In this document: positions 48,201-61,550 of the stretch, piece by piece
How positions within the stretch are numbered: the stretch's first letter is position 1
How the letters are laid out: each line of letters opens with the position of its first letter
Source of the DNA: Krasilnikovozyma curviuscula
Taxonomy: Eukaryota > Basidiomycota > Tremellomycetes > Cystofilobasidiales > Mrakiaceae
Length of the DNA stretch: 64,000 nt
Direction: 5' to 3'
NCBI GenBank assembly: GCA_014825775.1
Contig: MVAQ01000061.1
Location: 1 to 64,000, forward strand
Notes under the pieces: model-generated
Databases searched by the model: none
The model's input: the letters and a program-made list of their open reading frames with translations, nothing else
Told to the model about the DNA's origin: nothing
Made by a program: the position numbers and the translations under genes

Positions 48201-51200
48201 AGCACCGCTCAGTCCTGACCTCGGTGGCCATGAGATGACAGTCAAAGAGAAGACTGGTCAGGTGGTTGAACACATCCCAATCAATGGTCCTCGACGGTGG
48301 TGGATCCGATTCTGTTGGTGCATCACTTGGATGGCGCCGTCGTTCTTGCTTAACCACTGGGGCAAAATGCGCAGGCCGGACGTGAGGCTCGCTTGGAGAG
48401 AAAAGGTCACCATCTGCTTTCTCATACTGTTCCTCTGCTTAATCGTCCTCTTCTACGTCATTATCTTCGGTCGCATTCTTTGCCCTCAATTCGACTACGC
48501 TTGGAATGAGGAGGAGCTTGGTGAACACGGGACGTCGAATGATTTTTACGTCGCTGTCGCCGGTACGCATCACATTCGCGAAGTTTCATTGGACAGTCTA
48601 CTTACCTCCTCGAAATTTTTTTACAACCAGGTAAAGTGTACGATATCACCAATTTCTGGCAAGGTCAACACAGCGATGCCTCCAGTTACCCCGTTACGGA
48701 CACTGTTATGCTCGAAATGGCTGGTCAGGATCTCACTGACTACTTTCCAGTTCCTTTTACCGTATCTTGTCCAGGACTTGTGACGGATGAATCTCTTCAG
48801 CTCCAAAGAAACTTCAGTCCAGTTGCAGATTACGCCGTTCATTGGTCAGGAACTCTCCAAACTTATGGCAGCTCAGTACTCTCCAATGTTGATTGGTATC
48901 CAAATACATTCCTTCCTTTCATGAAAGACTACTACAAGGGGGTGTATGTCTATGATACCAAGACTATCAGAGCACAAGCAGAAGATGGGTCGAAGTGAGT
49001 TGTCTCTCTGGAAATCTCATCGTCACGAATCCATCCTAAAATGCGCTTTGTTTTCAGAACTTGGGCAATCATCAACAACGGAATTTACGATCTTTCTGAC
49101 TACTTCACTACAGTGACCTATCATGAAAGTGACGCTACAGGGTCCCTCAATTATTCTTTCTTGGACAAGTCTCTCACATCGCTGTTCCAGAACACTCCTG
49201 GCCAAGATATTAGCAAAACTTTCGCTAAAGCTATTTCAGCCATGAACGAGACATACGCGGCAGAGCAATTCAACTGCTTGAGCAACGCTTTCTATGTCGG
49301 ACAGACTGATTTCAGGAAATCACCGAGATGTACGGTCAACAATTACATCTTGCTCGCATTTTCTTGCATCATCATGGCGACAATTGGTGCTAAATGTGAG
49401 TGTGACACGAGAACTTCCGGGTGTTTCTTTATCAAGGCTCACACAATCTCAAATCTTCTTCAGTCTTGGCGGCTCTCCAGCTAGGAGGGAAAAGAAATCC
49501 GGAGGTGATGAACAAATTTGTCATCTGTCAAATTCCTTGTTATACAGAAGGTGAAGAATCGCTGAGACGGACAATAGATTCGCTGGCTAGTCTCAGGTAC
49601 GACGACAAACGGAAGCTACTTTTCATCATCTGTGATGGCAACATCATCGGTAGTGGAAACGATAAAACCACTCCGAGTGAGTACACTATCTATGAAGCGT
49701 AATTTCACTTGATCTCCTATCTCTTGCTTATTGGACTGTTTTTAGGAATTGTTCTTGACATCCTCGGTGTTGATCCTAAGCTTGACCCGGAGCCTCTGTT
49801 ATTCAAGTCTGTCGGAGAGGGGCTAGGTCAACTCAACTACGGGAAAATTTATTCTGGATTGTACGAATTTGAAGGCCATGTTGTTCCGTGAGTGCTGATA
49901 TTGATTGACACGTCGTTGGATGTTGAGACGGTACTGACAAGTTTGTAACCTCCGCAGATATATGGTCGTTGTTAAGGTCGGAAGACCGAGTGAACGATCT
50001 AAACCAGGAAACAGAGGAAAGCGAGACTCTCAAGTTCTTCTTTTGAAATACCTCAACCGTGTCCACTTCGATGCTCCAATGTGCCCTCTCGAGCTTGAAA
50101 TTTATCACCAGATGCGAAATATTATTGGAATCGATCCAGCCTTCTATGAGTATCTTTTCCAAGTTGACGCAGATACTGTAAGTTTTGATATTGTTCTCTT
50201 ATATTTATCGTGCGTATCTTGCGAAAGGGCTCTCAACATGCCTAATTTTCTTCACAGTCGGTCCACCCTGATTCTCTCAACAGACTCATTGCCTGCGCCG
50301 CTAATGACCAGAGAATTATTGGTATCTGCGGTGAGACCAAGCTTCAGAACGAGTATCAGTCTGTCACGACTATGATGCAGGTACGTACCGTCTCTGACTG
50401 GCTGCATTTTTCCCGGCTCCCAGCGCTTAACTCGTCATTTGCTTCAACAGGTCTACGAGTATTACATTTCTCATCACCTCTCCAAGGCTTTCGAGAGTCT
50501 TTTTGGATCCGTCACCTGTCTTCCTGGTTGTTTCAGTGTGTACCGTCTCAGAACAGCCGATAAAGGTAGACCCGTCATCATCTCCCAACGCATCATCGAG
50601 GACTACTCTGAACCTATGGTTGACACCCTCCACAAGAAAAATCTGTTCTCCCTTGGTGAAGATCGATACCTCACCACTTTAATGATGAAGTACTTTCCGA
50701 GTTATAAGATGAAGTTCACACCAGATGCGTTGGCATACACCGTTGCTCCAGATTCTTGGAAGGTTCTTCTGTCCCAACGACGACGATGGATCAACTCGAC
50801 CATTCACAACTTGGCTGAATTGTACTTCTTACCCGAAATGTGCGGATTTTGCTTATTTGGTATGAGATTCATCGTAATGCTCGACCTGATTGGTACCATC
50901 GTGAGTATCCTTTCAAAATGTAGTTGCGTTTGAGCAAAAACCTAAGCGCTTGCATTCTTTTTACAGATTCTCCCAGCTACCTGTGTGTACCTGATCTACC
51001 TCATTGTTGTTGTCGCCATCGGATCTTCCCCCATTCCCGTCATTGCGTTGGCCATGATTGGTGCGACGTACGGATTACAGGTACGAATGAGATCGGATCC
51101 TTTATTCTCGCAGGTTCATCTGAATATTTACTCCCTTCGTTCATTTGTTTGAAGATGATTATTTTCATCATCAAGCGTGAATTTGCCATGATCGGTTGGA

Positions 51201-52379
51201 TGTTCATATACATCCTCTCCTTCCCAATCTACTCGTTTTTCCTTCCCATCTATTCCTTTTGGAGTATGGATGACTTCAGTTGGGGTAACACAAGAGGTAA
51301 ATGATTACTCACTGAACTTTTTTCGAATAAAAACTTACTTACCCCTGTCTCATTCTTGCATTGATCAGTGGTCATTGGTGAAGGGAAAGACAAGACTGTT
51401 GTCACAACTGAAGCTGAGCAGTTTGATGACTCTATGATCCCAATGAAGAAATTCAGCGGTAAGTCCAGTTATAGTGCTGTTTGTCCTTATACATAACTGA
51501 TCAGCTGGTCTGTTGGGTTCACAAGACTACGAGGCTGATGCGTGGGACAGTGGTTCAAGATCAAAGTCCCCAACGAACAGTGAACAAGCTTCAGCCAAAG
51601 GATCCAACACGGGAAGCTCTTACAAGCCGTACTCCGATAATAAATACGCCAGAGGTCGTTCTCAATCTCCTGCTGCTTTTTCTCAGAGCAACGGTGGTGA
51701 CTACTACAGAGATACGAACGTATTACATGCTGCTGCTTCTAGATCCAATCTGAAAGGTCTAGCTGGTAGTAGAATGCCCTCTATGGCATCTTTGGATGGT
51801 AGTCAGTCTGGTCAAGCTCCACCTTACTCTATGCCTCACCATCTGCCATCATCTCAAGCTTCCGAGTACAGCCTTGCGCTTTACCAACCCTATGGAATCC
51901 CAACTGCACCTCGTGGTACTATGATGAGCATGAATATGGCTTCTCCATCAATGTACAGTCTCGCTGTGCCACCTTCAATGAACTTTGGGCACCTTCAAGA
52001 TCCCCGAATGTCGTCATACTCTCTCTCGACTAACAACCCCTTCGCTTCAGCTCAACCGAATCCAGCAACTGATCCCACGGATGAAGAAATCATGCGAGAA
52101 CTCAAGAGCTACCTCGCCACTCAGGATTTGATGACTGTCACCAAAAAGTGAGTCTCCCTCTCGCAAACCTAATCATGCGCGTGTGTGACTGACTTCTCTT
52201 TTTAGGTCCACTCGTCAAACCATTGCTTCCAGGTTTCCAAATGCGGACTTATCGGGGAAGACCAAGTGGATCAACCAGTATGTTTTTAGCCATCGCAATT
52301 GTCGCTGTTGTGATCCAGCGCTCATTGTGCTTCTTTCTTTACCAGATCCATCGACAAAATTCTCTCTGGAGAAGCGTGA
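45257..52379 (+). CDS. Class V chitin synthase with N-terminal myosin-motor-like domain
   Basis: The enzyme makes chitin from UDP-GlcNAc at the plasma membrane, for wall building at tips and septa. The start [20 protein letters not shown] opens a myosin-motor-like domain (to about residue 800). Its P-loop reads [11 protein letters not shown], split across an intron. Two membrane helices follow near 48300-48480. A cytochrome-b5-like domain follows ([20 protein letters not shown]) and then the glycosyltransferase-2 core. Core motifs present are VDADT (about 50165), [10 protein letters not shown] (50518), [11 protein letters not shown] (50655) and [15 protein letters not shown] (50770). C-terminal helices and a Ser-rich linker lead to a DEK-C domain ([20 protein letters not shown]) ending ILSGEA. 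All expected class V domains are present. The start of the last exon is about 52346. Confidence 0.95.
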
Positions 52380-52651
52380 AAGCAGGACTTGATTTTGAAA
52401 CCCATTATTTACAATGTACTTTTATTTAGCATCTTTCACTGGACATTATTCTTCCCTCACTCTCCAGCATAGCATGGCCCCCTCATCTCGGGCATTTTCA
52501 CGACTTATCACCTTGCAATAGACACGAGCATCTTAAATACCAGATCATCGTTACTGTAAATATGAATTGGATACTTTCGAAGTGGCAAGTCAAAGGCAAG
52601 TCGCCTCAGGAAGTCGCGCTGGCAGGTTCGGCACAAGCCAAATCTCCTGTC

Positions 52652-53819
52652 ATGAAGCTGACACTGCTCGTGCTTTGCCTGTTGGGCATTGCCACTACTG
52701 TCCTAGCATGGACCAAGGAGGACCATGAGATTTTTGACATAGTCAGCGCTCTGGAAGCTGCTGAAGGTGAGTATTTTCCGAATTTTCTTACATGCTTCAT
52801 TGTGGATCCCCTAATTGCGATGCTTACGTTTTATTCGCACTTATCATTCAGGTAAAAAGACGACTTTCTATTCGTGGTTGGAGGTTTCGCCCTCTGCTTC
52901 AACAGCAGACATCGGTCGTGCCTACAGGAAAAAGTCGCTCGAGTTACAGTGAGTTTTGGACGACCCACCCTGTTAGAAAACTTGTGTTAACTTGATGATT
53001 CTGGTCTTTCCTTCCCTTAAACAATAAGCCCTGACAAGAACCAGGGTGTTCTCGGTGCTCCAGAGCGATTTGCCAGACTTGGAACTATCTCTGGCATTCT
53101 TCGAAACCCAGAGTCCAGAGCTCGATACGATTTCTTTTTCAAGAACGGTGTCCCCAAATGGCGTGGAACAGGCTACTATTATTCACGCTGGAGACCAGGC
53201 ATGGTCACAGTACTCACCTTCTTGGTCATCCTCACCTCAAGTCTGCAATACTTGACCCAATTTGTCACGCAACATCGAGATTTTGCTAGAGTTAAGAGCA
53301 TTGCTGACCAGGCGAAAATTGCTGCTTGGGGATCGAAGGGAAATCAGAACAGAGATGGCAGGAAGAAGGTCAAGGTTTACTTGGGCGATAGTACGGTGAC
53401 GGATGAGCAAGTGGAGTGTATTGTCGAGACAGATGGCCAAGTCTTCTTGGTAAGTAGCTCTTCCTTACACTTGAAAAGTTCCTCCTGATGTGAAGGCAGT
53501 ATTTGACTCGATTTAATTTACCAACCAGATCGACGGCGAAGCTGAGATCCCACTAGACCACACCTTTACTCATTCACCAAGCTTCAAACGTACTTGGCCA
53601 GTCTCGCTTGCAACCTTCATCGGCCAAAAGCTAAGAATTATTCCAGCTTTAGAGGTTGAAGCTTCTGAATATGAAGAGGAGGGACCTTCGGAAGCAGCCT
53701 CAGAGACCAACGGAGATTCAAAGAAGTCCAAAGCCAAAGGGACCGTCAACAGCGCCTTTGAGACCCCGCTTCCAAAAGGAGCAAAGCGACGGAAATCTGC
53801 ACCACCAAAGAAGAAGTAG
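52652..53819 (+). CDS. ERJ5: ERJ5-like ER membrane J-protein (DnaJ co-chaperone)
   Basis: Erj5 is an ER-membrane J-protein that stimulates the lumenal Hsp70 Kar2. The start MKLTLLVLCLLGIATTVLAW at 52652 is a signal peptide. The J domain follows over three exons: TFYSWLEVSPSASTADIGRA, YRKKSLELHPDKN with the HPD motif, and RFARLGTISGILRNPESRAR. A membrane segment, MVTVLTFLVILTSSLQYL, comes next, then a basic cytosolic tail ending KGAKRRKSAPPKKK. An in-frame ATG at 52562 exists, but using it would bury the signal peptide behind 30 residues, so the later start is preferred. The stop is at 53817-53819. Confidence 0.87.
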
Positions 53820-54173
53820 AGAGATTTCGTGGTAACAGGAGAAGGTATGGGGACAGGCCGGACGAGACTACATCCTGGCTCTGGAAGTGAAGAAAGGAGC
53901 ATATCTGTGGGCGCGCTACAAGATCGATGGCATTGCTAATTCTATGACATTGAGTATTATCCTTGGTTAGCTAAGGAGTTCTTCGCAAGGGGCCGAGACA
54001 TAATATTCTCCGCTCGTTTTTTTTGCCTATGCGCCAAAGCTCGGGCGCTCCAAGCCACAGTCGAAGCTACACCGACATCCATCATCTTGCCTGTTCCATC
54101 CATTCATCCAACTACTGATACTACAAGAAGAAATTCACATTGACAATTTTACTCCAGAAGCTATTCTATCAAG
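53820..54173. other. Intergenic region, ERJ5 to VID27
   Basis: The gap is 354 bp between two + strand genes, holding the ERJ5 3' end and the VID27 promoter. A T-run (54018-54025) is the only visible feature. Confidence 0.4.
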
Positions 54174-57100
54174 ATGTTTATGCTGAAGAGCAGTGAGTAT
54201 CTTTAGTACTACGGACCTCAATACCTCGTCATCTGAGACGAATTCTGACCATCCATTTCTATTTCTACGCGTTTCCCTCAGTACTGGGCAAGATGTGGGG
54301 TAAGCAGGCGATGTTATATCTGTCACTATATAGAAAACAAGACCTTACTTTCTGGAATTTGTCTTGCTGCTCAAGGGGACCCTTCGAACCCTGAGCTCGT
54401 CCAGTTGGCAGCTGGGCAACTGTACCTCGTACGACCCAACAGCGTCAAGAGCTCTAGGGAGTGCATGTAAGATCTTTCGTTCAACTGTAGTCGGGTACTT
54501 TGGTGAGGTTCTGACTGGATTATTATGGAAAATTTTGTTTACGGTTGCTAGCTTCAAGGATGCTGTGGCTACCATTCGAAGGACGTCTATGCCTCATCAG
54601 TTCCAGCTGGTTATCACTAGAGCTTACGAAGAGAGTGAAGCTCAGCTGTTGGATGAGGATGCTGAGAGTAAATATCTCTTGAAGCCGTGAAGAATTATCC
54701 TTTTTTTGTCTAACCCAACTTCCCATTGTGTCCTGCAACAGCTGAAGACGAAAAGCTCTTCCTTATCGACCCATCTCTTGAGTTCCGGTCTTCTGAGTTT
54801 GAAGGAGAACCATCTTTTGCATGGAGAGATCTTGATTCACTAGACGAAGATTCTTCGTATTCTCCAACACACGACGGCGGAAGTCCACCAGAGATTGAAG
54901 ACGAACTGTTTGAGTTTGTAGCGGACTCTAAGCAGGTTAATTCGGATACAATGTGTGCTTTTGAGGTGACCATGCTGCAGTGCATGTTTGAAAGAGTATG
55001 TTCCCACCTCAGACCTCCGCAGCTGATTTGCGTACCTAACCTGACCTCATGTTGCGTTACCAGCGATACCAAGCTTCTCATGAAATTGCTACAGAGGCTC
55101 AACTGGAAGCTTTCAAGTTCAAGCCGTCTAACCCTTCCAAGTCGCTTTCTCAATCCCGAACTCCCGATGGGTCAACAACAGATTTGGCTTCAACACTCCA
55201 GAGCTTGTCAGTTTCCGATTCGGCAGCACTGTCATCATCTTTTTCACCAGCTACTCCAGTCAAGTCTAAGCTCTCTTTAGTCAACTCAGCATTCCAGACA
55301 CCAGCCAAGCCTGGTTTACCCGAAATTGTAGAGCCAGATCAGCAACTGCCTGTTTTACACTCACAAGAAGGAGAACTCTACCTCTTTGATATTGAAGTTG
55401 GTCATTTTGTTCTTCAGGGAGAAGTCACTGCTCAGGTCATTGAAACTGGAGCCTTTTCTTGTGAGTGACGTCGATTCAAAACCAAACAGACGTAGCACTT
55501 AAGATTTATTTGCACCTGCAGACTCGTTAGCCTGTAAGATGGGTGGAGACTACATTGTTGGACAACCCATGGATTCTGAAATGAATCCACGTTGGTCTAA
55601 AGAAGCGCTGGCGTTTATGTGGAACTTCGGTCAGTAATGTCGGCTTCTTTTGCTCAGTCAACCAGAACCTCATCTCCTCCGTTTCCTCATTACAGTTGCC
55701 GAAGACAACCAAACCCAAGTTACTTGGTCCTTCCGATTCAATGATCTTGATGCCTACATTGCGTTCAATGAGATCTTCAACCGATGTGTTTGGGAAGCAG
55801 CCAATAGAGTGTCATGGGCTAAAGCAGAGGTACGAAATGTAGGGCTTGTGTTTCTGTGGGCTTTTTGTTCATCCTTTCGTTTCTTTTTGAACAATTTAGG
55901 ATCAAGAATACGTAAAGTCACTGTACGAAGATGTGGAAATGAAAGACATTCCGGAAGAAGAAGAGGAAGAGCCACTTTCCGACGACGACTCCTCCCAAGA
56001 CATCTCCGACATTGAGAGTGCTACTTTCGGTGCATCAGAAGATGAGGATTCTGACGATGATGATACCTCTGGTGCTCCAGTTCGCACGAAACAAAGCGCC
56101 AACAAAGCGAAGAACAAGCAGCTTGCTGTTGGCTACAAGCACGATCGATCTTATGTTTCCCGAGGCGACATGATTGGTGTCTTCAAACATACAGAAGATG
56201 GGCAGGTGAAGCATTCTGCTACAATCAACAAGCTGAAACTAGGTGGAAAGTTCTTGAACCCTGTGAAGGTAAGGCTGGCTTTGTTCGTTCCTTGCTGGTC
56301 GTACGGTTGCTGATGTTTTTGCCTTGCTAGATGATGTTGCATCAACAAGATACCTCAATGATTATTCAAGATGCTGCCAATCCTTTCTCTTTATTCAAAG
56401 TCGATATGGAGGTTGGGAAGGTCGTCGACGAGTGGAAGGTTTCTGATTCAGTGGGAATCAAAAATATCCTCCCTGACAGCAAATATGCTCAGATGACGGA
56501 CCAACAAACTTTGGTTGGACACTGTCTGTTGTTTTTATTTATTATGAGTACCCTTAATCCACCAATGCTGACACCTCACTTCCTATCGCCTGTCCAGCCC
56601 ACAATTCGCTATTCAGAATCGATCCTCGACTTGCTGGTAAGAAAATGGTCCAAGAAGAACTCAAGACGTATGCTGCCTCTTCAAAGATGGACTTCAGTGC
56701 TGCTGCCACTACGGAGAGTGGTAACATTGCTCTAGCGAGTAACAAAGGCGACATCAAGCTCTACGACAACGCCATTGGAAAGAACGCTAAGGTGGGTATT
56801 TCTCTGCATTTCTGCGATGCTTTAGTGCTAATCAACCCCATTGCTCACCCGGTTAGACTGCACTTCCTGCCATTGGTGATCCTATCTTGGGAATGGATGT
56901 CACAGCTGATGGACGATACATCATCGCGACCTGTAAAACGTATCTGTTGCTCATCGACACTCTGATTGGAAGTGGGAAGTAAGCTGTTTCCCTTTTTGTC
57001 TCTTACAATGAAGCCCATTTCATTGACTATTAACTTGCGTTCTTCAGGTACACTGGATCTACTGGCTTTGAGCGCTCATTCCCCAAGGAGGCGAAGCCAA

Positions 57101-57909
57101 CCCCTGTCAGGCTTGACCTCAAGCTCGAGCACGTCGCGTACATGGGTGGTAAAGTATCGTTTACTCCCGCCAAGTTCGACACTGGTACCGAAGGTGAAAA
57201 GACGATTGTCACTTCTTCTGGTCCGTTCGTCATTATCTGGAATTTCAAGAAGGTCAAGAAGGGACGGAAGGATGATTGTGAGTGTAAACTCTGCTTTGTG
57301 TCGTCTCCGTATCAATCTAATGTTTTCACTAAATTTGTTACAGATCAACTGAAAAGATATGATCAAGAAGTTGTTGCGGACAGTTTCAGACACGGTGCTG
57401 ACAAGAATATTGTTGTTGCTTTACCTGAGAATGTGTAAGTCGACAGAAGGTTGCGACTGTTCTGTTGTGATGCGGAGGTCTTTTGGCTCACATCCTTTCT
57501 TATGTCTGTAGCTTCATGGTCAACAAGAAGCAGTTGTCTAAGCCTACGAGAGAATCACTTTCGACACCGACCAAGTTGCTCCGGTCGCGCTCTGACATTG
57601 TGGACTCTCCCGTACGTTGCCTTTTCTTCCGGTGCTCAAAAACAGAAGCAGTCGTTCCTGACAAGTTCTCCTCCTTCTTCTTTAGTACTGATCTAGTCTT
57701 TTGTACTGATCTACAGATGTATTTAGTTGTCTTGTGTTGTATGAATTCGCTTTCCACTTTTGTGAACACAGATACAGCGAGGCCGCCCAGCGGTCCAAAA
57801 TATTGCCAAAACAAAAAAACACGAGTATGACTATGCGAACGAAGCTCTCCTTCGTTTGGTATTGATGGATTCAAAACGGCGGAACTGTCTGTTGCTGTAT
57901 AAAAGGTGA
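54174..57909 (+). CDS. VID27: VID27-like protein (vacuolar import and degradation)
   Basis: Vid27 was linked in yeast to fructose-1,6-bisphosphatase degradation; its biochemical role is unknown. Two tiny first exons give MFMLKS and ILGKMWG, then DPSNPELVQLAAGQLYLVRP. Further blocks are KLFLIDPSLEFRSSEFEGEP, GGDYIVGQPMDSEMNPRWSK, LAFMWNF, TWSFRFNDLDAYIAFNEIFN (PH-like part) and an acidic linker. The C-terminal Vid27 beta-propeller domain follows, with KLGGKFLNPVKMMLHQQDTS, LPDSKYAQMTDQQTLVGH and ILGMDVTADGRYIIATCKTY. The family usually ends near KKQLSKPTRESLSTPTKLLR and IVDSPV at about 57610. The extra last exon to 57909 (IQRGRPAVQNIAKTKKHEYD onward) is inferred from a splice pair that keeps frame and is less certain. 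Confidence 0.88.
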
Positions 57910-58000
57910 GGGATTGCGCCTGGAGTTGCCTCTCGCACGACCTTGACTTGTCGCGCAGCGATGGCCAAGCTCTGGTCGTTCTCTGGTCTGCTTCGTCGTG

Positions 58001-59115
58001 TTAAAGCGGACGCTTGAGCAGCTGCATCAGTTCTGCCAAAGAGCTAGAAGTGGGACGGAAACCGTCGTCAGCCCTGCTGCCAGCGACATCTCCCCGACAG
58101 CTGCTTACATGATACGCCGTAGAACAAGAGCCGTAGAGATTCGTAGTGTACCCGTAGTCGGGGCTCAGCGAAGAGGTGCAGTAGCACGTATCGGACTGGA
58201 TGAAGAACCCCGAGTTGGCCGTACTGGCAGCACAGTGGAGAAGACACCCGGCCACCGTGTACGGGCTAGAGACGGTAGTGATACTGCGCTCGATGTGCGC
58301 ATAGCAGTTCTAGAGGGAGGACAGAGTGTTGCTCGAGCGCTTCAGTGGCGGGGTACGGGAAGAGGAACGCAGGAACTCACGTTCCCGGAATCGCCGTTGT
58401 TGCCCACGTGGGACCACGCCGAGTTCAGCTTGGTGTTTGAATCGTAGTTGTCGATGGCATCGAACTGAAGGCGGCATAATGTGGTGTAGTAAATAGAGCC
58501 CGGCCGGATGTTATCAGCTTCAGGATGGATGCGGGATAGCAACGATTGATATCTAGAGGAGGTTCTTACACAGTCTGAGTACAGCGACCCGTTTGTGGTA
58601 TCAGGAGAATCGTCGTTGTCATCGCCTGGAGAAGGGCGCAGTAAAGCCGCCGAATCAATGAGATGGCATTTTCCAGCAAGACCTAAATACAAAGCTGAAG
58701 GTTGGAACACATGGACTCACAAACACAGTTTCCAGAAACACTTGGACCTATGCTTCCCCCCAAGTAATAAGCGTACGTGAACGAATATGTCGTCCCGCAG
58801 ATGGCAACACAGTCGGCGTATCCACTGGCAGCGGTAGGCGAGGTGAAGGCACTTGAAGAGAACGTGAACTGGCCACTTGAACCTGAGACACCAGAGGTGT
58901 AGCAAGCGAGGAGCTGCGTAAAAGTAAGTTTGGAGGGGGTGGAGGGGCATCATTCATTGGGAGAGGTATCAGTCTCGAGAGATCATCTTTCATGACCGGC
59001 GTGGTATTGATGTTCCACTCACAGGGTTGTTCGTTCCTTGAGCTGTAACAGGAGAAGCGAGCATCGAGAGAGAGATAAAGAATAAGAACGTGAGATGGTG
59101 GTAAAGAAGGGACAT
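58001..59115 (-). CDS. Secreted Cys-rich protein with two WSC-like segments
   Basis: The start MSLLYHHLTFLFFISLSMLA at 59113-59115 is a clear signal peptide (cleavage near SPVTAQ). After an intron comes a segment resembling one WSC repeat: LLACYTSGVSGSSGQFTFSS, then GYADCVAICG, YSFTYAYYLG and GNCVC (about 58735-58940). A middle part (DDNDDSPDTTNGSLYSDC) carries acidic and Ser residues. A second segment has CYAHIERSITTVSSPYTVAG, CLLHCAASTAN, SGFFIQSDTCYCTSSL and a final SCSTAYHVSSCR. WSC-type domains bind carbohydrate and occur in fungal wall sensors and lectin-like secreted proteins. No membrane segment is visible here, so it is probably secreted or wall-bound. Orthology unclear. Confidence 0.72.
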
Positions 59116-59749
59116 CTCTGATACTATTCCAATTTTGACGGGGTGGAGAGTGTAGAGCGGAGTGATGAGGCACAACAACAGACGCTTGAGAGAGTGAAAG
59201 TGAGAATGAGTGAGGGAATCTAGTGACTGGAAGAAAGACGAAATTCATTGGAAAGAAATCTCTTCTCTATTTAAGCCAGAACAAAAAATATCAGTCAACT
59301 TGCATGAATCAAAACATATTTCCCATTTCGGCGCGACCCCGCAAAACGCCTCCCCCTGCGCTCCGACCTGGCTGGAATCACGACGCTCGCACGAGACAAG
59401 ATCTCTCTCTTCTTTTCCCTTTTGCAGAACAGGACACGTCAGACAGTGTAATGGGTCGTCCCAATGCATGCCCACGCGACGGTCTGTGGGGAACCGTCGT
59501 GCCCTGCCAAGAGACCCATCGGTTCGGACGTCGGAGCTCAACAGCATGCTTTTGGGACGGCACATATACATTCAGCGAAAGGAGCAAAAAATCGTCTCCG
59601 CTGCAAATGGCTCAAAGCATAAGAATAGGTTGTCTTCCATCGAAAGATTTTACTTTCGGTGGATTGATGTTGTCAGTGCTGACGGTGGAATAGTAACCTG
59701 TGCCTCTCGAACTTTTTCTCGATATCGGTGTATGGTAGCATCTATATTT

Positions 59750-61349
59750 CTATTTAACATCTTTCTTCTTCTTATGTTTGCCTTCTGTAAACTTGGCGTA
59801 AGCCTTGAGAAGGGAAAGACAGGCATGAGCAGAGGACCTCAGAAGGAAAGGCAAAACAAACAAATTCTTACCTCAATACCGATTCCAAAGAAAACAGTGG
59901 CTGCACCAAGCCATTGTCCGCCGTACAACGAGTGGTTAAAGACAACAACACTCAGAAGCATCGTCATCAGTTTCCTGGTGACAGTCAGAGTCACGAGCGT
60001 TAAACTGCCAAAATGTTGAAGCGTCTCGAAGATGAAAAGCTGGCCCAGCGCACCAGTCAGACCGTACACAACCAGAGGGCGGATGACATCTGGGTGGCTG
60101 TTGATGAAGAGGATCGCGGATTGGAACTCGGAGATAGCGGATGGGTTTGGGTGGAGGATTGGGATGTGTGGGAGGTTGGGGATCACGACGAATGGCAGAG
60201 TGAGGAGAAGGGAGAAGTTGGACATCATAAACATCATCTGTTGGCCTGTTGTACGATGAGAAAAGAAAATAAGTATGTTTGTTCAAAAACAATGCTTACT
60301 TTAAGAAAAAAAAGACGAGATGAAAGAGGGAAATGATAGCGCTTCGCTCACCTGAAACTTTGAACTTGTGGAAAATTTCATCCTGCGTCGAATTGGTAGC
60401 TCCATCAATCAAGAGATTCACCAAGAGCAGTGCAATTCCCTTCATTGACGAGTTACCACCGGCCGAGCTCTTCTTCGATGCACCACCTTCTTTCCCAAAG
60501 AACATGAAGAGCGAGATTCCGAGCGTGACCAAGGCTACCACGAGGTATTTATACGGGGGGAATTTGCGGCGGTAGAGAAGAACCTGTCATAAACGGAGAA
60601 GAAGGTGGATGAAGAGACTTAGTTGAGATGTCAGGGGCGGCGTCAGTGTTGACACCACTCACGTTCATGAATAAGACAGGAACGAGCTTGCAACTCTTAC
60701 CCAACACCATGGTAGGGTACGAGATATGACTCAAGGAAGCGAATCCGAATGGAGCAGCAAGTGTGTTGAAGGACGCAACCTGAAGGTACCTGAGCAGCAG
60801 TCTCCTCTTTGTATTGCCTTTGCCGACAATGACAGCGGCTTTCTTTTCTGCGGATGGCGAGGAAGGCGGTTCTAGCCCTACAATCTGGAAGAATGTCTTC
60901 TGGGTGTGGGTGTTACGTCGGACAAAGAGGTAGATGAGGGCGAACGTGGCAGAAGCGATACTCTGGCACGCGTTGGTGAAGAGGATGAACTTGAACCGAC
61001 GGGGTTCTTCGCCTGGGTAGATTGACGGGAACGGAACAGAAGATACTAATAGATGAAAAATTGATTCAGCTTAGATATACTCGAACCCAGGTAAGCTTCG
61101 GGGGACTAACATCGTTCCTGAGCAATTGCCCATAACTTATTTTATTTTTTACCACAAAGCAACGGACGAGGGTCAGCAGCTTGACAAGCCAGGTAGACAT
61201 CACTCGGAGTAATATCTTCTTACAATGAAACAAGCATATACACCCAGGGAGCAGATTGCCAGCCTTGTGGTCGAGCAAAGGAAGTCTCGTGTGAGCTGGC
61301 GACTCTAATGTGACTGAACCAGCTGCCAAACTCACCTCAGAACCGCCAT
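59750..61349 (-). CDS. HUT1: HUT1-like UDP-galactose/UAA-family nucleotide-sugar transporter
   Basis: The SLC35B-type transporter carries nucleotide sugars into the ER lumen. Tiny first exons give [18 protein letters not shown] and [20 protein letters not shown], which matches the Hut1 N-terminus well. [79 protein letters not shown] and [20 protein letters not shown] follow, with eight to ten hydrophobic helices. The last exon (about 59802-59750) encodes [17 protein letters not shown]; its lysine cluster resembles an ER-retrieval signal but does not fit KKXX strictly. The gene is divergent from the EFL1-like gene, with about 200 bp between start codons. Confidence 0.9.
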
Positions 61350-61550
61350 TTTTGGATAGAAACGATCTGTCAAAGCAACAGAATCCTAATCAGCTATCAA
61401 TACAGAGCAAATCCGAGATATCTGAAATTAATCACTGTCGTGGCTAGCTCTCTTTTTTGTTTTCAAGTTTTCCGAGAGGTTGCCATTACAAACCACAAAG
61501 TCGATATTTTCGTATCGCAGTCCACAAACCAGGAAGGTTAGAGAGTCAAG

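Noticed and set aside
52562..52651. Earlier in-frame start for ERJ5
   Set aside because: It would place 30 hydrophilic residues before a clear signal peptide.
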